From contig CP073344.1 in the NCBI GenBank assembly GCA_024397875.1, positions 1,913,001 to 1,977,000 of the forward strand: a DNA stretch of 64,000 bases. The letters are read 5' to 3'. The position numbers and the translations under genes are program-made. Below are positions 35,560 through 44,177 of this stretch, piece by piece. The notes beneath the pieces were generated by a model, which searched no databases, was not told the origin of the DNA, and saw only the letters and a list, made by a program, of their open reading frames with translations. The stretch is from Amphritea atlantica. GTDB lineage: Bacteria; Pseudomonadota; Gammaproteobacteria; Pseudomonadales; Balneatricaceae. Each line of letters starts with the position of its first letter. Position 1 is the first letter of the stretch.

Positions 35560-36801
35560 TCAGATCTTACGGAATACCAGGGTACCGTTGGTACCACCGA
35601 AACCGAAAGAGTTGGATACCGCTGCCTCAATCTCCGCTTCCTGAGCCGTATGCGCTACATAGTTCAGGTCACAACCTTCAGACGGGTTATCCAGATTTAT
35701 GGTCGGCGGAGCCACCTGATCCCGGATAGCCAATACTGAAAAGATCGCTTCAACCGCACCGGCAGCCCCTAACAGGTGACCGATCATGGACTTGGTTGAA
35801 CTCATACGAACATTTTCAGCAGCATTACCCAATACCAGCTTAGCGGCATTGGACTCGGCAATATCCCCCGCAGGTGTTGATGTGCCATGGGCGTTAATGT
35901 AATTAATCTGATCCGGATTAAGCCCCGCATCTTTAATTGCATTAGCCATCGACATCGCAGCACCAGCACCATCTTCCGGCGGGGATGTCATATGATAAGC
36001 ATCATCACTCATACCAAAGCCCACCAGTTCAGCATAGATCTTAGCGCCACGGGCTTTAGCTGCTTCGTACTCTTCGAGCACAATCACCCCGGCGCCATCG
36101 CCAAGAACAAAGCCATCACGGTCTCTGTCCCATGGTCGGCTGGCAGCCTGTGGATCATCATTACGGGTAGACAGCGCCCGCGCAGCAGAGAAACCACCAA
36201 CACCCAAAGGCGTGGTTGCCATCTCAGCGCCGCCGGCAATCATCACATCCGCATCACTGTTCTGAATCATCCGGGCAGCAAAACCGATATTATGAGTACC
36301 GGTTGTACAGGCCGTAGTGATGGCAATATTTGGCCCCTTAAAACCATATTTGATCGCCAGATTACCTGAGATCATATTGATAATACTGCCGGGGACAAAA
36401 AACGGCGAAATCCGCCGCGGGCCACTTTTATTAAGGATATCGTGGGTCGCCTCAATCATCGGCAAGCCACCAATCCCTGAACCAATTGCTACACCGATAC
36501 GGGGAGCATTTTCTTCGGTCACATCCAGTGCGGCATCTTCAACTGCCTGAATAGCAGCAACCATACCGTACTGAATGAACAGATCCATTTTTCGCGCGTC
36601 CTTAGGGCTCATATAAGCACTAAGATCAAACTCTTTAACAGAGGCGGAAAAACGAGTACCAAACGGCGTAGGATCGAAGTGGGTAATTTCTGCTGCGCCA
36701 CTTTTACCGTTAAGAATATTGGTCCATGTCTCCTGGACAGTGCTACCTACCGGGGTCAGCATCCCCATACCAGTAACAACGACTCTTCTGCGAGACATCA
36801 A
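35560..36801 (-). CDS. fabF: Beta-ketoacyl-ACP synthase II
   Basis: FabF extends acyl-ACP by condensation with malonyl-ACP. The Cys-His-His triad is visible: Cys in [16 protein letters not shown], His in [12 protein letters not shown] and His in [11 protein letters not shown]. The 413-residue length is normal, and the closing [10 protein letters not shown] is present. AGGAGG lies just upstream of the ATG. It follows acpP on the same strand, separated by a hairpin that may attenuate read-through. Confidence 0.96.
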   Translation of the reverse strand: MMSRRRVVVTGMGMLTPVGSTVQETWTNILNGKSGAAEITHFDPTPFGTRFSASVKEFDLSAYMSPKDARKMDLFIQYGMVAAIQAVEDAALDVTEENAPRIGVAIGSGIGGLPMIEATHDILNKSGPRRISPFFVPGSIINMISGNLAIKYGFKGPNIAITTACTTGTHNIGFAARMIQNSDADVMIAGGAEMATTPLGVGGFSAARALSTRNDDPQAASRPWDRDRDGFVLGDGAGVIVLEEYEAAKARGAKIYAELVGFGMSDDAYHMTSPPEDGAGAAMSMANAIKDAGLNPDQINYINAHGTSTPAGDIAESNAAKLVLGNAAENVRMSSTKSMIGHLLGAAGAVEAIFSVLAIRDQVAPPTINLDNPSEGCDLNYVAHTAQEAEIEAAVSNSFGFGGTNGTLVFRKI

Positions 36802-36832
36802 AATCCTCCTGGTTTACCGGTCTAACAAAAGA

Positions 36833-36864
36833 AAAGCCGCACTATATCACTATAGTTGCGGCTT
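36833..36864 (-). terminator. Hairpin between acpP and fabF
   Basis: On minus, AAGCCGCAACTATA pairs with TATAGTGCGGCTT across a short loop and runs into TTCTTTTG. It probably lowers fabF expression relative to the very abundant acyl carrier protein. Confidence 0.7.
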
Positions 36865-36886
36865 CTCGGTAATCTGGGTGAGTCGA

Positions 36887-37120
36887 TTACTGATGTGCGT
36901 TAATGTAATCGATTGCCAGCTTAACAGTAGTGATCTTCTCTGCTTCTTCATCAGGAATTTCAGTTTCGAATTCCTCTTCCAGAGCCATAACCAGCTCTAC
37001 AGTATCCAGAGAGTCTGCACCCAGGTCTTCAACGAAAGAAGCTTCAATAGTCACTTCTTCTTCTTTCACACCAAGCTGTTCAGCAATGATTTTCTTTACG
37101 CGCTCTTCGATGTTGCTCAT
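36887..37120 (-). CDS. acpP: Acyl carrier protein
   Basis: The 77-residue acidic protein carries the 4'-phosphopantetheine attachment Ser in [19 protein letters not shown] (about residue 37). It shuttles growing acyl chains between the Fab enzymes. It sits between fabG and fabF, and AGGAAGAG is a good ribosome site. Confidence 0.97.
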   Translation of the reverse strand: MSNIEERVKKIIAEQLGVKEEEVTIEASFVEDLGADSLDTVELVMALEEEFETEIPDEEAEKITTVKLAIDYINAHQ

Positions 37121-37280
37121 AACTCTTCCTATTATTTATCGACATCCACACCCGAAGATGTGAACAGGGATTTTATTAGAATCCGCCGCTATGGATCAAG
37201 CCTGACGGCGACATTTCTCCAGTGAGCTGCGGCTCATTATCAACACTTTTGCAAAAAAAACAATTCCCTAGGGAAAATCT

Positions 37281-38024
37281 TTACGACATATACATGCCGC
37301 CGTTGACATGGATCGTGTCTCCGGTGACATATCCGCCGGCATCGCTGGCTAAAAAACCAACAACAGCAGCGATCTCTTCAGGCTGCCCTAAGCGGCCCAT
37401 CGGGATCTGTTTTTGTAGCGTTTCCTTGTGCTCTTCAGGCAACCCGCTGGTCATATCTGTATCGATAAAACCGGGAGCTACACAGTTAACGGTGATATTA
37501 CGAGAAGCCACTTCACGAGCCAGCGCCCGACTAAAGCCCTCCATGCCCGATTTGGCTGCGGCATAGTTTGCCTGGCCCGCATTACCCATTGAAGCGACCA
37601 CAGATGAAACATTGATGATGCGGCCCCATCGCGCTTTAGTCATGCCGCGCAAACAGCCCTTGACCACACGATAGACAGATTTGAGATTGGTATTCAGAAC
37701 AGAATCCCACTCATCTTCTTTCATACGTAACATGATGTTATCGCGGGTGATGCCAGCATTATTAACGATGATCGTTACCGCACCAAACTGGTCCTGAATA
37801 CTTTTCAGCACTTCATCAACGGACTCATTTGAACCGACATCAAGACATAAACCGGCGCCATTTACGCCCGCATTCTTAAGGTATTCTGCAATAGCAGCTG
37901 CACCGTTATCACTGGTAGCCGTGCCAACAACCACAGCACCCTGACGACCCAGCTCCAGCGCGATCGCCTTACCGATACCCCGAGTAGCACCAGTAACCAG
38001 TGCAACCTTGCCTTCGATACTCAT
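37281..38024 (-). CDS. fabG: 3-oxoacyl-ACP reductase
   Basis: The 247-residue short-chain dehydrogenase has the NADP motif VTGATRGIGKAIA, NNAGITRDN, the catalytic Ser (SSVVASMGNAGQ), Tyr and Lys in NYAAAKSG and the closing GGYVTGDTIHVNGGMYM. It reduces beta-ketoacyl-ACP. It begins 23 bases after fabD. Confidence 0.97.
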   Translation of the reverse strand: MSIEGKVALVTGATRGIGKAIALELGRQGAVVVGTATSDNGAAAIAEYLKNAGVNGAGLCLDVGSNESVDEVLKSIQDQFGAVTIIVNNAGITRDNIMLRMKEDEWDSVLNTNLKSVYRVVKGCLRGMTKARWGRIINVSSVVASMGNAGQANYAAAKSGMEGFSRALAREVASRNITVNCVAPGFIDTDMTSGLPEEHKETLQKQIPMGRLGQPEEIAAVVGFLASDAGGYVTGDTIHVNGGMYMS

Positions 38025-38047
38025 ATTCTTTTCCTTTAATTCAGAGA

Positions 38048-38980
38048 TTACGCGCTGAGCGCCTTCTCAAGACCTGCAGGGTCATTAATCGCAGCAACTG
38101 CCAGAGTACGCTGAACTTTCTTATTCAACCCGGACAGCACTTTACCCGGACCACACTCAACGGTGCTTTCAATACCCTGCTGAATCATATTTTGCACTGA
38201 ATCGGTCCACAGAACCGGACTGTAAAGCTGTGCCAGCAGGTTATCAACCAGCTCATCCACACTGACAGGCTCTTTGGCGGTAAAGTTCTGAACCACTTTG
38301 ATGTCAGGCATGCTGATGTCAATTTTCTTTAACTCTTCAGCCATTTGCACTGCCGCAGGCTTCATCAGCACGCAGTGTGAAGGAACACTGACCGGCAAAG
38401 GAATTGCGCGCTTAGCGCCAGCCTCTTTACAGCCTTCAATCGCACGTTCAACCGCAGCCTTATTGCCGGCAATGACCACCTGCCCGGGACAGTTAAAGTT
38501 AACCGGCGAAACCACTTCATCACCTGCAGCGGCAACACAGGCCGCCTGAATAGCATCATCAGCCAGGCCAAGAATCGCAGCCATCGCACCGGTTCCGGCC
38601 GGAACCGCTTGCTGCATAAATTCACCGCGCAGCCGAACCAGGTTTACCGCATCTTTAAAGCCGATAGCACCCGCACAGACCAGAGCGGTATACTCTCCGA
38701 GACTATGCCCTGCCATCATTTCCGGCACAGCACCACCCTGCTGCTGCCAAAGACGCCATAAGGCCACACCAGCTGTAAGCAGAGCGGGCTGAGTGCGGTC
38801 GGTTTGATTCAGATCAGCTTCAGGACCATTCTGAGTCAATTCCCAGAGATCATAGCCCAGCACTTCAGAAGCTTCGGCAAAGGTTTCCTGAATAACAGAG
38901 TGTTCTGCGGCCAGTTCAGCCAGCATCGCCAGGTGCTGAGAGCCCTGACCGGGAAAAACAAAAGCGAGGGGTTGTGGCAT
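38048..38980 (-). CDS. fabD: Malonyl-CoA:ACP transacylase
   Basis: FabD loads malonyl groups onto ACP. Motifs are FVFPGQGSQ at the start, the nucleophile Ser in AGHSLGEYTALVCAG, the Arg/His pair further on (PVSVPSHC) and ECGPGKVLSGL. The open frame reaches 39013, but the ATG at 38980 has GAGGT 6-9 bases upstream and begins MPQPLAFVFPG, so 310 residues are preferred. plsX is directly upstream; fabH, present here in E. coli, is missing. Confidence 0.96.
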   Translation of the reverse strand: MPQPLAFVFPGQGSQHLAMLAELAAEHSVIQETFAEASEVLGYDLWELTQNGPEADLNQTDRTQPALLTAGVALWRLWQQQGGAVPEMMAGHSLGEYTALVCAGAIGFKDAVNLVRLRGEFMQQAVPAGTGAMAAILGLADDAIQAACVAAAGDEVVSPVNFNCPGQVVIAGNKAAVERAIEGCKEAGAKRAIPLPVSVPSHCVLMKPAAVQMAEELKKIDISMPDIKVVQNFTAKEPVSVDELVDNLLAQLYSPVLWTDSVQNMIQQGIESTVECGPGKVLSGLNKKVQRTLAVAAINDPAGLEKALSA

Positions 38981-39087
38981 TGTTACCTCAATGTACAGAT
39001 AAACGCATAACAATTTAAAGGACGTAGTTTACAGGAATCGTTATGAATTAAAACGTTTGTCTTTTTGTTCAGATATTTATTGAAACG

Positions 39088-40119
39088 TCAGCCGATCTGC
39101 GATTCAAGCTGACGATTGATACTGCCGGGAACATCCATCCTGACCTCCGCGACAGCCTGATCAATTGCATAGCCAAAGCACTTGCGGTTTGCAGAACCAT
39201 GGCTCTTCACCACAATCCCCTGCAATCCGAGCAGACTCGCCCCATTACGCCGAGCAGGATCGATATGCGCACGAATCTCCTCAAGCACCGGACGGACCAG
39301 CATCGCCATTAGCCGACGTAAAAGAGAGCGGTTAAAGCTAACCCGTAACTGGCGACCAATCAAACGCGCCACCCCCTCACTACTCTTCAAGGCGATATTA
39401 CCGACAAAGCCATCGCATACGACCACATCTACTTTGCCGGTAAAGATATCATCGCCCTCAATAAAGCCAACGTAGTTCAGCCCACCATGCTCACGAATCA
39501 GCCGAGATGCCAGTTTAACCTGCTCATTCCCTTTAATCTCTTCCGCTCCGACATTCAGCAGCCCCACACGTGGCTCTGAGATCGCTTCAACCGCCCGAGT
39601 CATCACCGACCCCATAATAGCGAACTGCAACAGATGTTCGGCGCTGCAATCGACATTAGCACCCAGATCCAGCATATAACTGACACCGCAATCTGAAGGA
39701 ATCGCAGTAATAATAGCCGGACGATCAATCCCCGGAAGCATTTTCAGGGTAAAACGGCCTAACGCCATTAGCGCACCCGTATTCCCCGCACTGACACAGG
39801 CCTGAGCACTGCCTTCAGCCACCTGAGTGATAGCACGGAACATCGATGTGTCTGCCCGCTTGCGCAACGCATGAGAGGGCCGTTCATCATTGGCTATAAC
39901 ATTCTCAGCATCAATAACGGTGAGGCGCGACAACAGGGATTTATCAGAACGTTTAGTTAACGCCTTGGCTAACAACGGCGCGATAACAGCTTGCTGACCG
40001 ACCAGTTGCAGGGTCAGCTGAGGGTGACGCTTTAAAGCATCTACTGAGGCGGGAATAACAACGCGGGGACCGAAGTCCCCGCCCATCGCGTCAATCGCGA
40101 TGCAAAAGCTGTCAGACAA
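39088..40119 (-). CDS. plsX: Phosphate acyltransferase
   Basis: PlsX makes acyl-phosphate from acyl-ACP for phospholipid synthesis. The 343-residue protein has AIDAMGGDFGPRVVIPA, ACVSAGNTGALMALGRF, MLDLGANVDCSAEHLLQFA and NVGAEEIKGNEQVK, all typical. It lies 2 bases after rpmF on the same strand, giving the standard yceD-rpmF-plsX order. Confidence 0.95.
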   Translation of the reverse strand: MSDSFCIAIDAMGGDFGPRVVIPASVDALKRHPQLTLQLVGQQAVIAPLLAKALTKRSDKSLLSRLTVIDAENVIANDERPSHALRKRADTSMFRAITQVAEGSAQACVSAGNTGALMALGRFTLKMLPGIDRPAIITAIPSDCGVSYMLDLGANVDCSAEHLLQFAIMGSVMTRAVEAISEPRVGLLNVGAEEIKGNEQVKLASRLIREHGGLNYVGFIEGDDIFTGKVDVVVCDGFVGNIALKSSEGVARLIGRQLRVSFNRSLLRRLMAMLVRPVLEEIRAHIDPARRNGASLLGLQGIVVKSHGSANRKCFGYAIDQAVAEVRMDVPGSINRQLESQIG

Positions 40120-40121
40120 GC

Positions 40122-40304
40122 TTACTCGTCGTCTTGCTGTGCAACAACCTGCTTACCACGGTAGAAACCGTCAGCACTTACGTGGTGACGACGGTGAGTT
40201 TCACCAGTAGTTGCTTCTACGGAAAGAGTTGGGTTGCCCAGTGCATCGTGTGAACGACGCTGTCCGCGACGTGAACGAGTTACTTTGCTCTTTTGTACTG
40301 CCAT
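40122..40304 (-). CDS. rpmF: 50S ribosomal protein L32
   Basis: The 60-residue basic protein starts [20 protein letters not shown] and includes [17 protein letters not shown]. It is the cysteine-free form of L32. A GGAGCTA ribosome site precedes the ATG. Confidence 0.97.
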   Translation of the reverse strand: MAVQKSKVTRSRRGQRRSHDALGNPTLSVEATTGETHRRHHVSADGFYRGKQVVAQQDDE

Positions 40305-40322
40305 GGGTATATAGCTCCTATT

Positions 40323-40838
40323 TCACTTATCAGCCTTCAGTGAGGCTAATACACTGAAAGGGTTCGGTTTATCAGTTTCATTGTCAGTCGTAGCCGCTTC
40401 ACCGAAGGAAGTCTGCACGCTGCAGTCGTCATGAAATGGCACAATAGGAAGCGACAGAATCAACTCCTCTTCCACCATCGGTAACAACTCCAGCTCATCA
40501 CCCGCTACAATCAGATGATCATAGTACCTGGGTAGATTCTTTGCATGCTCCTCAGTAGGAGCAATAGCCAAATTGAACTTCGCTTCGATGTCGATCTCAA
40601 CTGGCTCAAGACAGCGCTGACAGGCCATATTAACCTGAGTAACAGCAGTGCCTTTTATGGTACGGATACGCAGTTCATCAAGATCAAACTGCAGATCAAC
40701 GGAGACTTTTCCCTGCGAATCAGTCAGCATTGTGACCAGATTTGGCAGCAGAGCAAGCTCGGCGTCACCTTCAATCCGTACTCCCCGATCAGCAAGCTTA
40801 CGCGGGTCAATTTTCTTTGGTAATGGGGCGTTCGACAT
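40323..40838 (-). CDS. yceD: YceD/DUF177 family protein
   Basis: The 171-residue protein has the family CxxC motif in MACQRCLEPVEI and the closing acidic segment LSLPIVPFHDDC. In plants and bacteria, members are needed for 23S rRNA processing, and the gene is nearly always upstream of rpmF, as here (18-base gap). It is divergent from maf. Confidence 0.92.
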   Translation of the reverse strand: MSNAPLPKKIDPRKLADRGVRIEGDAELALLPNLVTMLTDSQGKVSVDLQFDLDELRIRTIKGTAVTQVNMACQRCLEPVEIDIEAKFNLAIAPTEEHAKNLPRYYDHLIVAGDELELLPMVEEELILSLPIVPFHDDCSVQTSFGEAATTDNETDKPNPFSVLASLKADK

Positions 40839-40959
40839 AAGCGCGCAATTCTAGGGATCAAAAACCAGTCTGTCAAAGGAAATAAGGCTTTTAAAGCGAA
40901 AAAAACAGGCTAATATCTGCAGCTTAGCGTAACCCTTACTGTTTTGGAGAAAATCAGGC

Positions 40960-41538
40960 ATGACCCGGCTAATTCTGGCATCCAGCTCACCATTCAGAAA
41001 AGCGATTCTGGATAAAATCAACCTTCCCTACGCGGCAGTGTCTCCTGATATCGATGAAACACGATTCGAATCGGAAACACCACAACACTATGTTGCCCGC
41101 CTATCCAGAGAAAAAGCCGAAGCACTTCGGGCAGAGTATCCGGATGCACTGATTATCGGTTCCGACCAGACTGCCATTATTAATGGAGAAACCATCGGCA
41201 AACCCGGAAACTTTGACAACGCATTTCGACAGCTGTCGGATGCATCGGGCAGGAAAATCACATTCCTGACCGGATTAACCCTGCTAAACAGCAGCAACGG
41301 CGTCTGCGAAACCGATGTGGTTCCGTTTCATGTTCACTTCCGGACACTGACACCAGAAATGATTGAGAACTATCTGAAAGCGGAACAACCTTATAACTGT
41401 GCCGGTAGCTTCAAATCTGAAGGGATGGGTATCGCCCTCTTTGAGAAACTAGAGGGTGAAGACCCTAATACCCTGATCGGACTACCTTTAATTCGCCTGA
41501 TTCTGATGCTTGAAAACCAGGGTATCAGGATTATCTAA
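40960..41538 (+). CDS. Maf/YceF nucleotide pyrophosphatase
   Basis: The 192-residue protein has LASSSPFRKAILDK, SPDIDETR, VARLSREKAEAL and the catalytic Asp in IIGSDQTAIINGE. YceF-type Maf proteins hydrolyse modified or canonical nucleoside triphosphates (m7GTP for E. coli YceF). It is divergent from yceD and is followed by a hairpin that borders the accessory metabolic block. Confidence 0.93.
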   Translation: MTRLILASSSPFRKAILDKINLPYAAVSPDIDETRFESETPQHYVARLSREKAEALRAEYPDALIIGSDQTAIINGETIGKPGNFDNAFRQLSDASGRKITFLTGLTLLNSSNGVCETDVVPFHVHFRTLTPEMIENYLKAEQPYNCAGSFKSEGMGIALFEKLEGEDPNTLIGLPLIRLILMLENQGIRII

Positions 41539-41582
41539 GACAATGTCTGAGAGAATAAACTTTGCAACTCAACATTGTGCTC

Positions 41583-41599
41583 AGCTCATTTGGTAGAGT
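41583..41599 (+). other. tRNA D-arm-like fragment
   Basis: Seventeen bases match the local tRNA-Gly D-arm (AGCTCAGTTGGTAGAGC) at 15 positions, but no acceptor, anticodon or T-arm can be built around it. It may be a chance match or a relic at the boundary between maf and the accessory block. Confidence 0.3.
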
Positions 41600-41609
41600 C
41601 ACCCGGCGC

Positions 41610-41647
41610 ATTTAGCTCCAGTAATCAGCAGAGTAATGGAGCTAAAT
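41610..41647 (-). terminator. 11-bp hairpin at the end of the salicylate operon
   Basis: ATTTAGCTCCA (41610-41620) and TGGAGCTAAAT (41637-41647) are perfectly complementary, with a 16-base loop. It lies 14 bases past the stop of the last operon gene. There is no T-run, so factor-assisted termination or RNA protection is likely. Confidence 0.55.
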
Positions 41648-41661
41648 AGGAATACACTGTT

Positions 41662-42363
41662 TTATGCAGTGATATTCAGGTCTATCTCGCCAACCCCATC
41701 GATGTAACCGGTGATCTTATCGCCGATAACAACTGAACCTACACCTTCAGGTGTGCCTGTGTAGATCAGATCTCCTGGCTGCAGATGGTAGAACTTCGAC
41801 AGGTGTGCAATCACCTCCCTGACATTCCAGATCAGCAGATTAAGATCTGATGACTGTTTTACGTCACCATTCACTGCCAGCTCAATACTACCTTCAGTTA
41901 AAACACCGGTTTCAGCTTTAGGAACAATCGGTGACAGTATTGCTGATTGTTCAAAATCCTTTCCCAGATCCCAGGGACGCCCTGTCTCTCTTGCTTTCAG
42001 TTGCAGATCACGACGGGTCATATCAAGCCCACAGGCATAGCCAAAAATCAGATCATCGGCATCTGCCTCACTGACCTCAAAGCCCGCTTTATCGATAGCA
42101 ACTACAAACTCCATCTCATAGTGATAGTTAGCCGTTTGCGGGGGATATGAAATAGTCGCTCCACTGGGAACTATTGAGCTTGGGTGCTTAAGAAAATAAA
42201 ACGGTTCCTGTGTTGTCTTATCGACCGTGACGCCCATCTCCGTCGCGTGGGCAAGGTAGTTACGGCCAACACAGAAAATACGGTTAACCGGGAACAACGC
42301 ATCGGATCCCTGAACGGGTGCCAGAACAGGTTCGTTTGCTGGAAATAGCAGATTATTAGACAT
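41662..42363 (-). CDS. nagK: Fumarylpyruvate hydrolase
   Basis: The 233-residue FAH-family enzyme splits fumarylpyruvate into fumarate and pyruvate, the last step of the gentisate pathway. It has FCVGRNYLAHATEMG, the metal Glu pair in YHYEMEFVVAI, FGYACGLDMTRRDLQ, DLGKDFEQSA and the loop DLIYTGTPEGVG. It is the last gene of the operon, 26 bases after gentisate dioxygenase. Confidence 0.9.
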   Translation of the reverse strand: MSNNLLFPANEPVLAPVQGSDALFPVNRIFCVGRNYLAHATEMGVTVDKTTQEPFYFLKHPSSIVPSGATISYPPQTANYHYEMEFVVAIDKAGFEVSEADADDLIFGYACGLDMTRRDLQLKARETGRPWDLGKDFEQSAILSPIVPKAETGVLTEGSIELAVNGDVKQSSDLNLLIWNVREVIAHLSKFYHLQPGDLIYTGTPEGVGSVVIGDKITGYIDGVGEIDLNITA

Positions 42364-42389
42364 AATGATTCTCCGTTGAGAAATGAAAA

Positions 42390-43436
42390 TTAATAGATAC
42401 CGAGATAGCGATGCAGCGGTGCGTCATCGGCAGTAATGAGAAATGCAGGAGTCGTCTCAGAGAGGTTCTGTAGAACGATGTCGCTATAGCCAGGGGCACA
42501 CAAAGTATCTCTCTCCTGCCACGCTTTACGATCTTGACAATCAACCTCTAATGCCCCCATACCCTCGACTATGTGAAACACACAGGCACTGGTACGTTTC
42601 GGCAAATTAATTGTTTCACCTGGCCGCAGCATGATTGCGCCAAAGCCGATACTCGGAAACAGGCTTGCTCCGTTTTCAGGATTAACATAGGCGATGCGCA
42701 ATAACCCGCTGTCGTAATGTTGTGCCATTTCAAGCAGGCAGCTCCGTGTTTTTGCCCAGGGATAGCGCAACATTGGAGAGTCCTGACTCTCTCTCTGAAA
42801 GTCGATCTCAGGCACCACACCCGCGGATGAATACTCCGCAAATGATTTATCACGCTCGCAACTGAGTGTTTGCGGGGCGCCTTCTATCGCCCATGAACCT
42901 TCCAGTTGGTAAATCAGCGGTAGATCCAGGATATCAAGCCAGATAATAGGATCTTCACCGTCGTGACGGTGCTCATGCCACTTACCCGAGGGTGTTAAAA
43001 TAAGATCTCCCCGCTCCATAATGCAGGGCTCACCATCAACGATGGTCGACGCGCCCTCGCCTTCGACGATGATCCTTACCGCATTAGGTGTATGTCGATG
43101 ATTTGGGGCGGTTTCATTTTTTAGTATGAGCTGAAGCCCCATATAGATACTGGGCGTAGCCTGCATGTTAGTAAGGCCATGGCCTGGATTAGATAACACC
43201 AAGACCCGGCGTTCAGCTTTTTCCATCGGCGTCAGATCTCCCGCTTCAATCAGCAGCGGACGCAGTTGTCCAAACGCCCATAGCTGCGTGTCTGTTTTCC
43301 GGGTTGGCACGTTATACGGCAGTACTGCCCGCATGCTTGGCCACAGGGGGACCAGGTTCAATTCGGTTAACCGATCCCGATAGGATTGCGGCAGATCGTC
43401 CAATGTACCTAAAGCATTCATGTTCACATTCCTCAT
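42390..43436 (-). CDS. nagI: Gentisate 1,2-dioxygenase
   Basis: The bicupin iron enzyme (348 residues) opens the gentisate ring to maleylpyruvate. The metal-binding histidines are in NHRHTPNAVRIIVEGEGA (first cupin) with GKWHEHRHDGEDPIIWLD. The second cupin region (LRPGETINLPKRTSACVFHIVEG) is also recognisable. It is flanked by the isomerase and hydrolase genes of the same pathway with gaps of 9 and 26 bases. Confidence 0.92.
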   Translation of the reverse strand: MRNVNMNALGTLDDLPQSYRDRLTELNLVPLWPSMRAVLPYNVPTRKTDTQLWAFGQLRPLLIEAGDLTPMEKAERRVLVLSNPGHGLTNMQATPSIYMGLQLILKNETAPNHRHTPNAVRIIVEGEGASTIVDGEPCIMERGDLILTPSGKWHEHRHDGEDPIIWLDILDLPLIYQLEGSWAIEGAPQTLSCERDKSFAEYSSAGVVPEIDFQRESQDSPMLRYPWAKTRSCLLEMAQHYDSGLLRIAYVNPENGASLFPSIGFGAIMLRPGETINLPKRTSACVFHIVEGMGALEVDCQDRKAWQERDTLCAPGYSDIVLQNLSETTPAFLITADDAPLHRYLGIY

Positions 43437-43445
43437 TATTTAGAA

Positions 43446-44090
43446 TCAGTCGACATAGTCGGGTTGCTCGGAAGGGGCTGCTTTTTTAAATACGGAATGC
43501 TGCAAGCAGTGTTCATAAACAGCCATCATCCTGGGATAACCGCTCAGGTCGCAACCAAACCGAAGTGCATTCGCTACCTGAGGAACAAGGCAGCAATCCG
43601 CCAAAGTCGGCGTATCACCAAAACAATAGATACCACTGCCTGCTCTGCACAAGAGGGATTCCAGTGCAGCACATCCCTCACCAATCCAGCGTTTGTACCA
43701 GTCTGCTTTTTGTTGATCGGTGACTTCCAGCTCTTTTGTCAGGTGCCCTAAAATTCGCAGATTATTGACCGGGTGCATATCGCAGGCGATCAGATAAGCC
43801 ACCTCTAATACCCGGGCCTTTAATTCGATATCGTCAGGAATTAAGCGAACAGATGGAAACCGGTCATCGAGATACTGAATGATGGCCAGAGACTGACTCA
43901 GGCTTCGTCCATCATCCTCAACCAGTAAAGGAACACTTTTGGCGGGATTCAGTGCGACATAATCCGCGGATGACTGCTCCCCCTGCCTCAGATTGATCCC
44001 CTGATGGGTATAGTCCAGCCCCTTCAGTGCCATTGCGATACGCACCCGGTATGAGGTTGAACTATTAAAAAAATTATAAAGTTGCATCAA
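43446..44090 (-). CDS. nagL: Maleylpyruvate isomerase (GST zeta family)
   Basis: The 214-residue protein is a zeta-class GST with QLYNFFNSSTSYRVRIAM (the SSxSxRVR signature that binds glutathione), NPAKSVPLLVEDDG, LSQSLAIIQYLDD and a C-terminal TLADCCLVPQ. It converts maleylpyruvate to fumarylpyruvate using glutathione. Two Met codons stand at the start; the second gives the usual MQLYNFF. It is upstream of gentisate dioxygenase in the operon. Confidence 0.92.
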   Translation of the reverse strand: MMQLYNFFNSSTSYRVRIAMALKGLDYTHQGINLRQGEQSSADYVALNPAKSVPLLVEDDGRSLSQSLAIIQYLDDRFPSVRLIPDDIELKARVLEVAYLIACDMHPVNNLRILGHLTKELEVTDQQKADWYKRWIGEGCAALESLLCRAGSGIYCFGDTPTLADCCLVPQVANALRFGCDLSGYPRMMAVYEHCLQHSVFKKAAPSEQPDYVD

Positions 44091-44177
44091 ACACTCCTTA
44101 GCCTGAGTGCTCTCTGGGCGTGACGAGCTCTTCCCGTGGGGGAATCATTCAGCACCAGAGAGATAGGTTAAATTAAT

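Noticed and set aside
41583..41599. A full tRNA gene after maf
   Set aside because: Only a D-arm-like segment is present; acceptor, anticodon and T-arm pairings fail.
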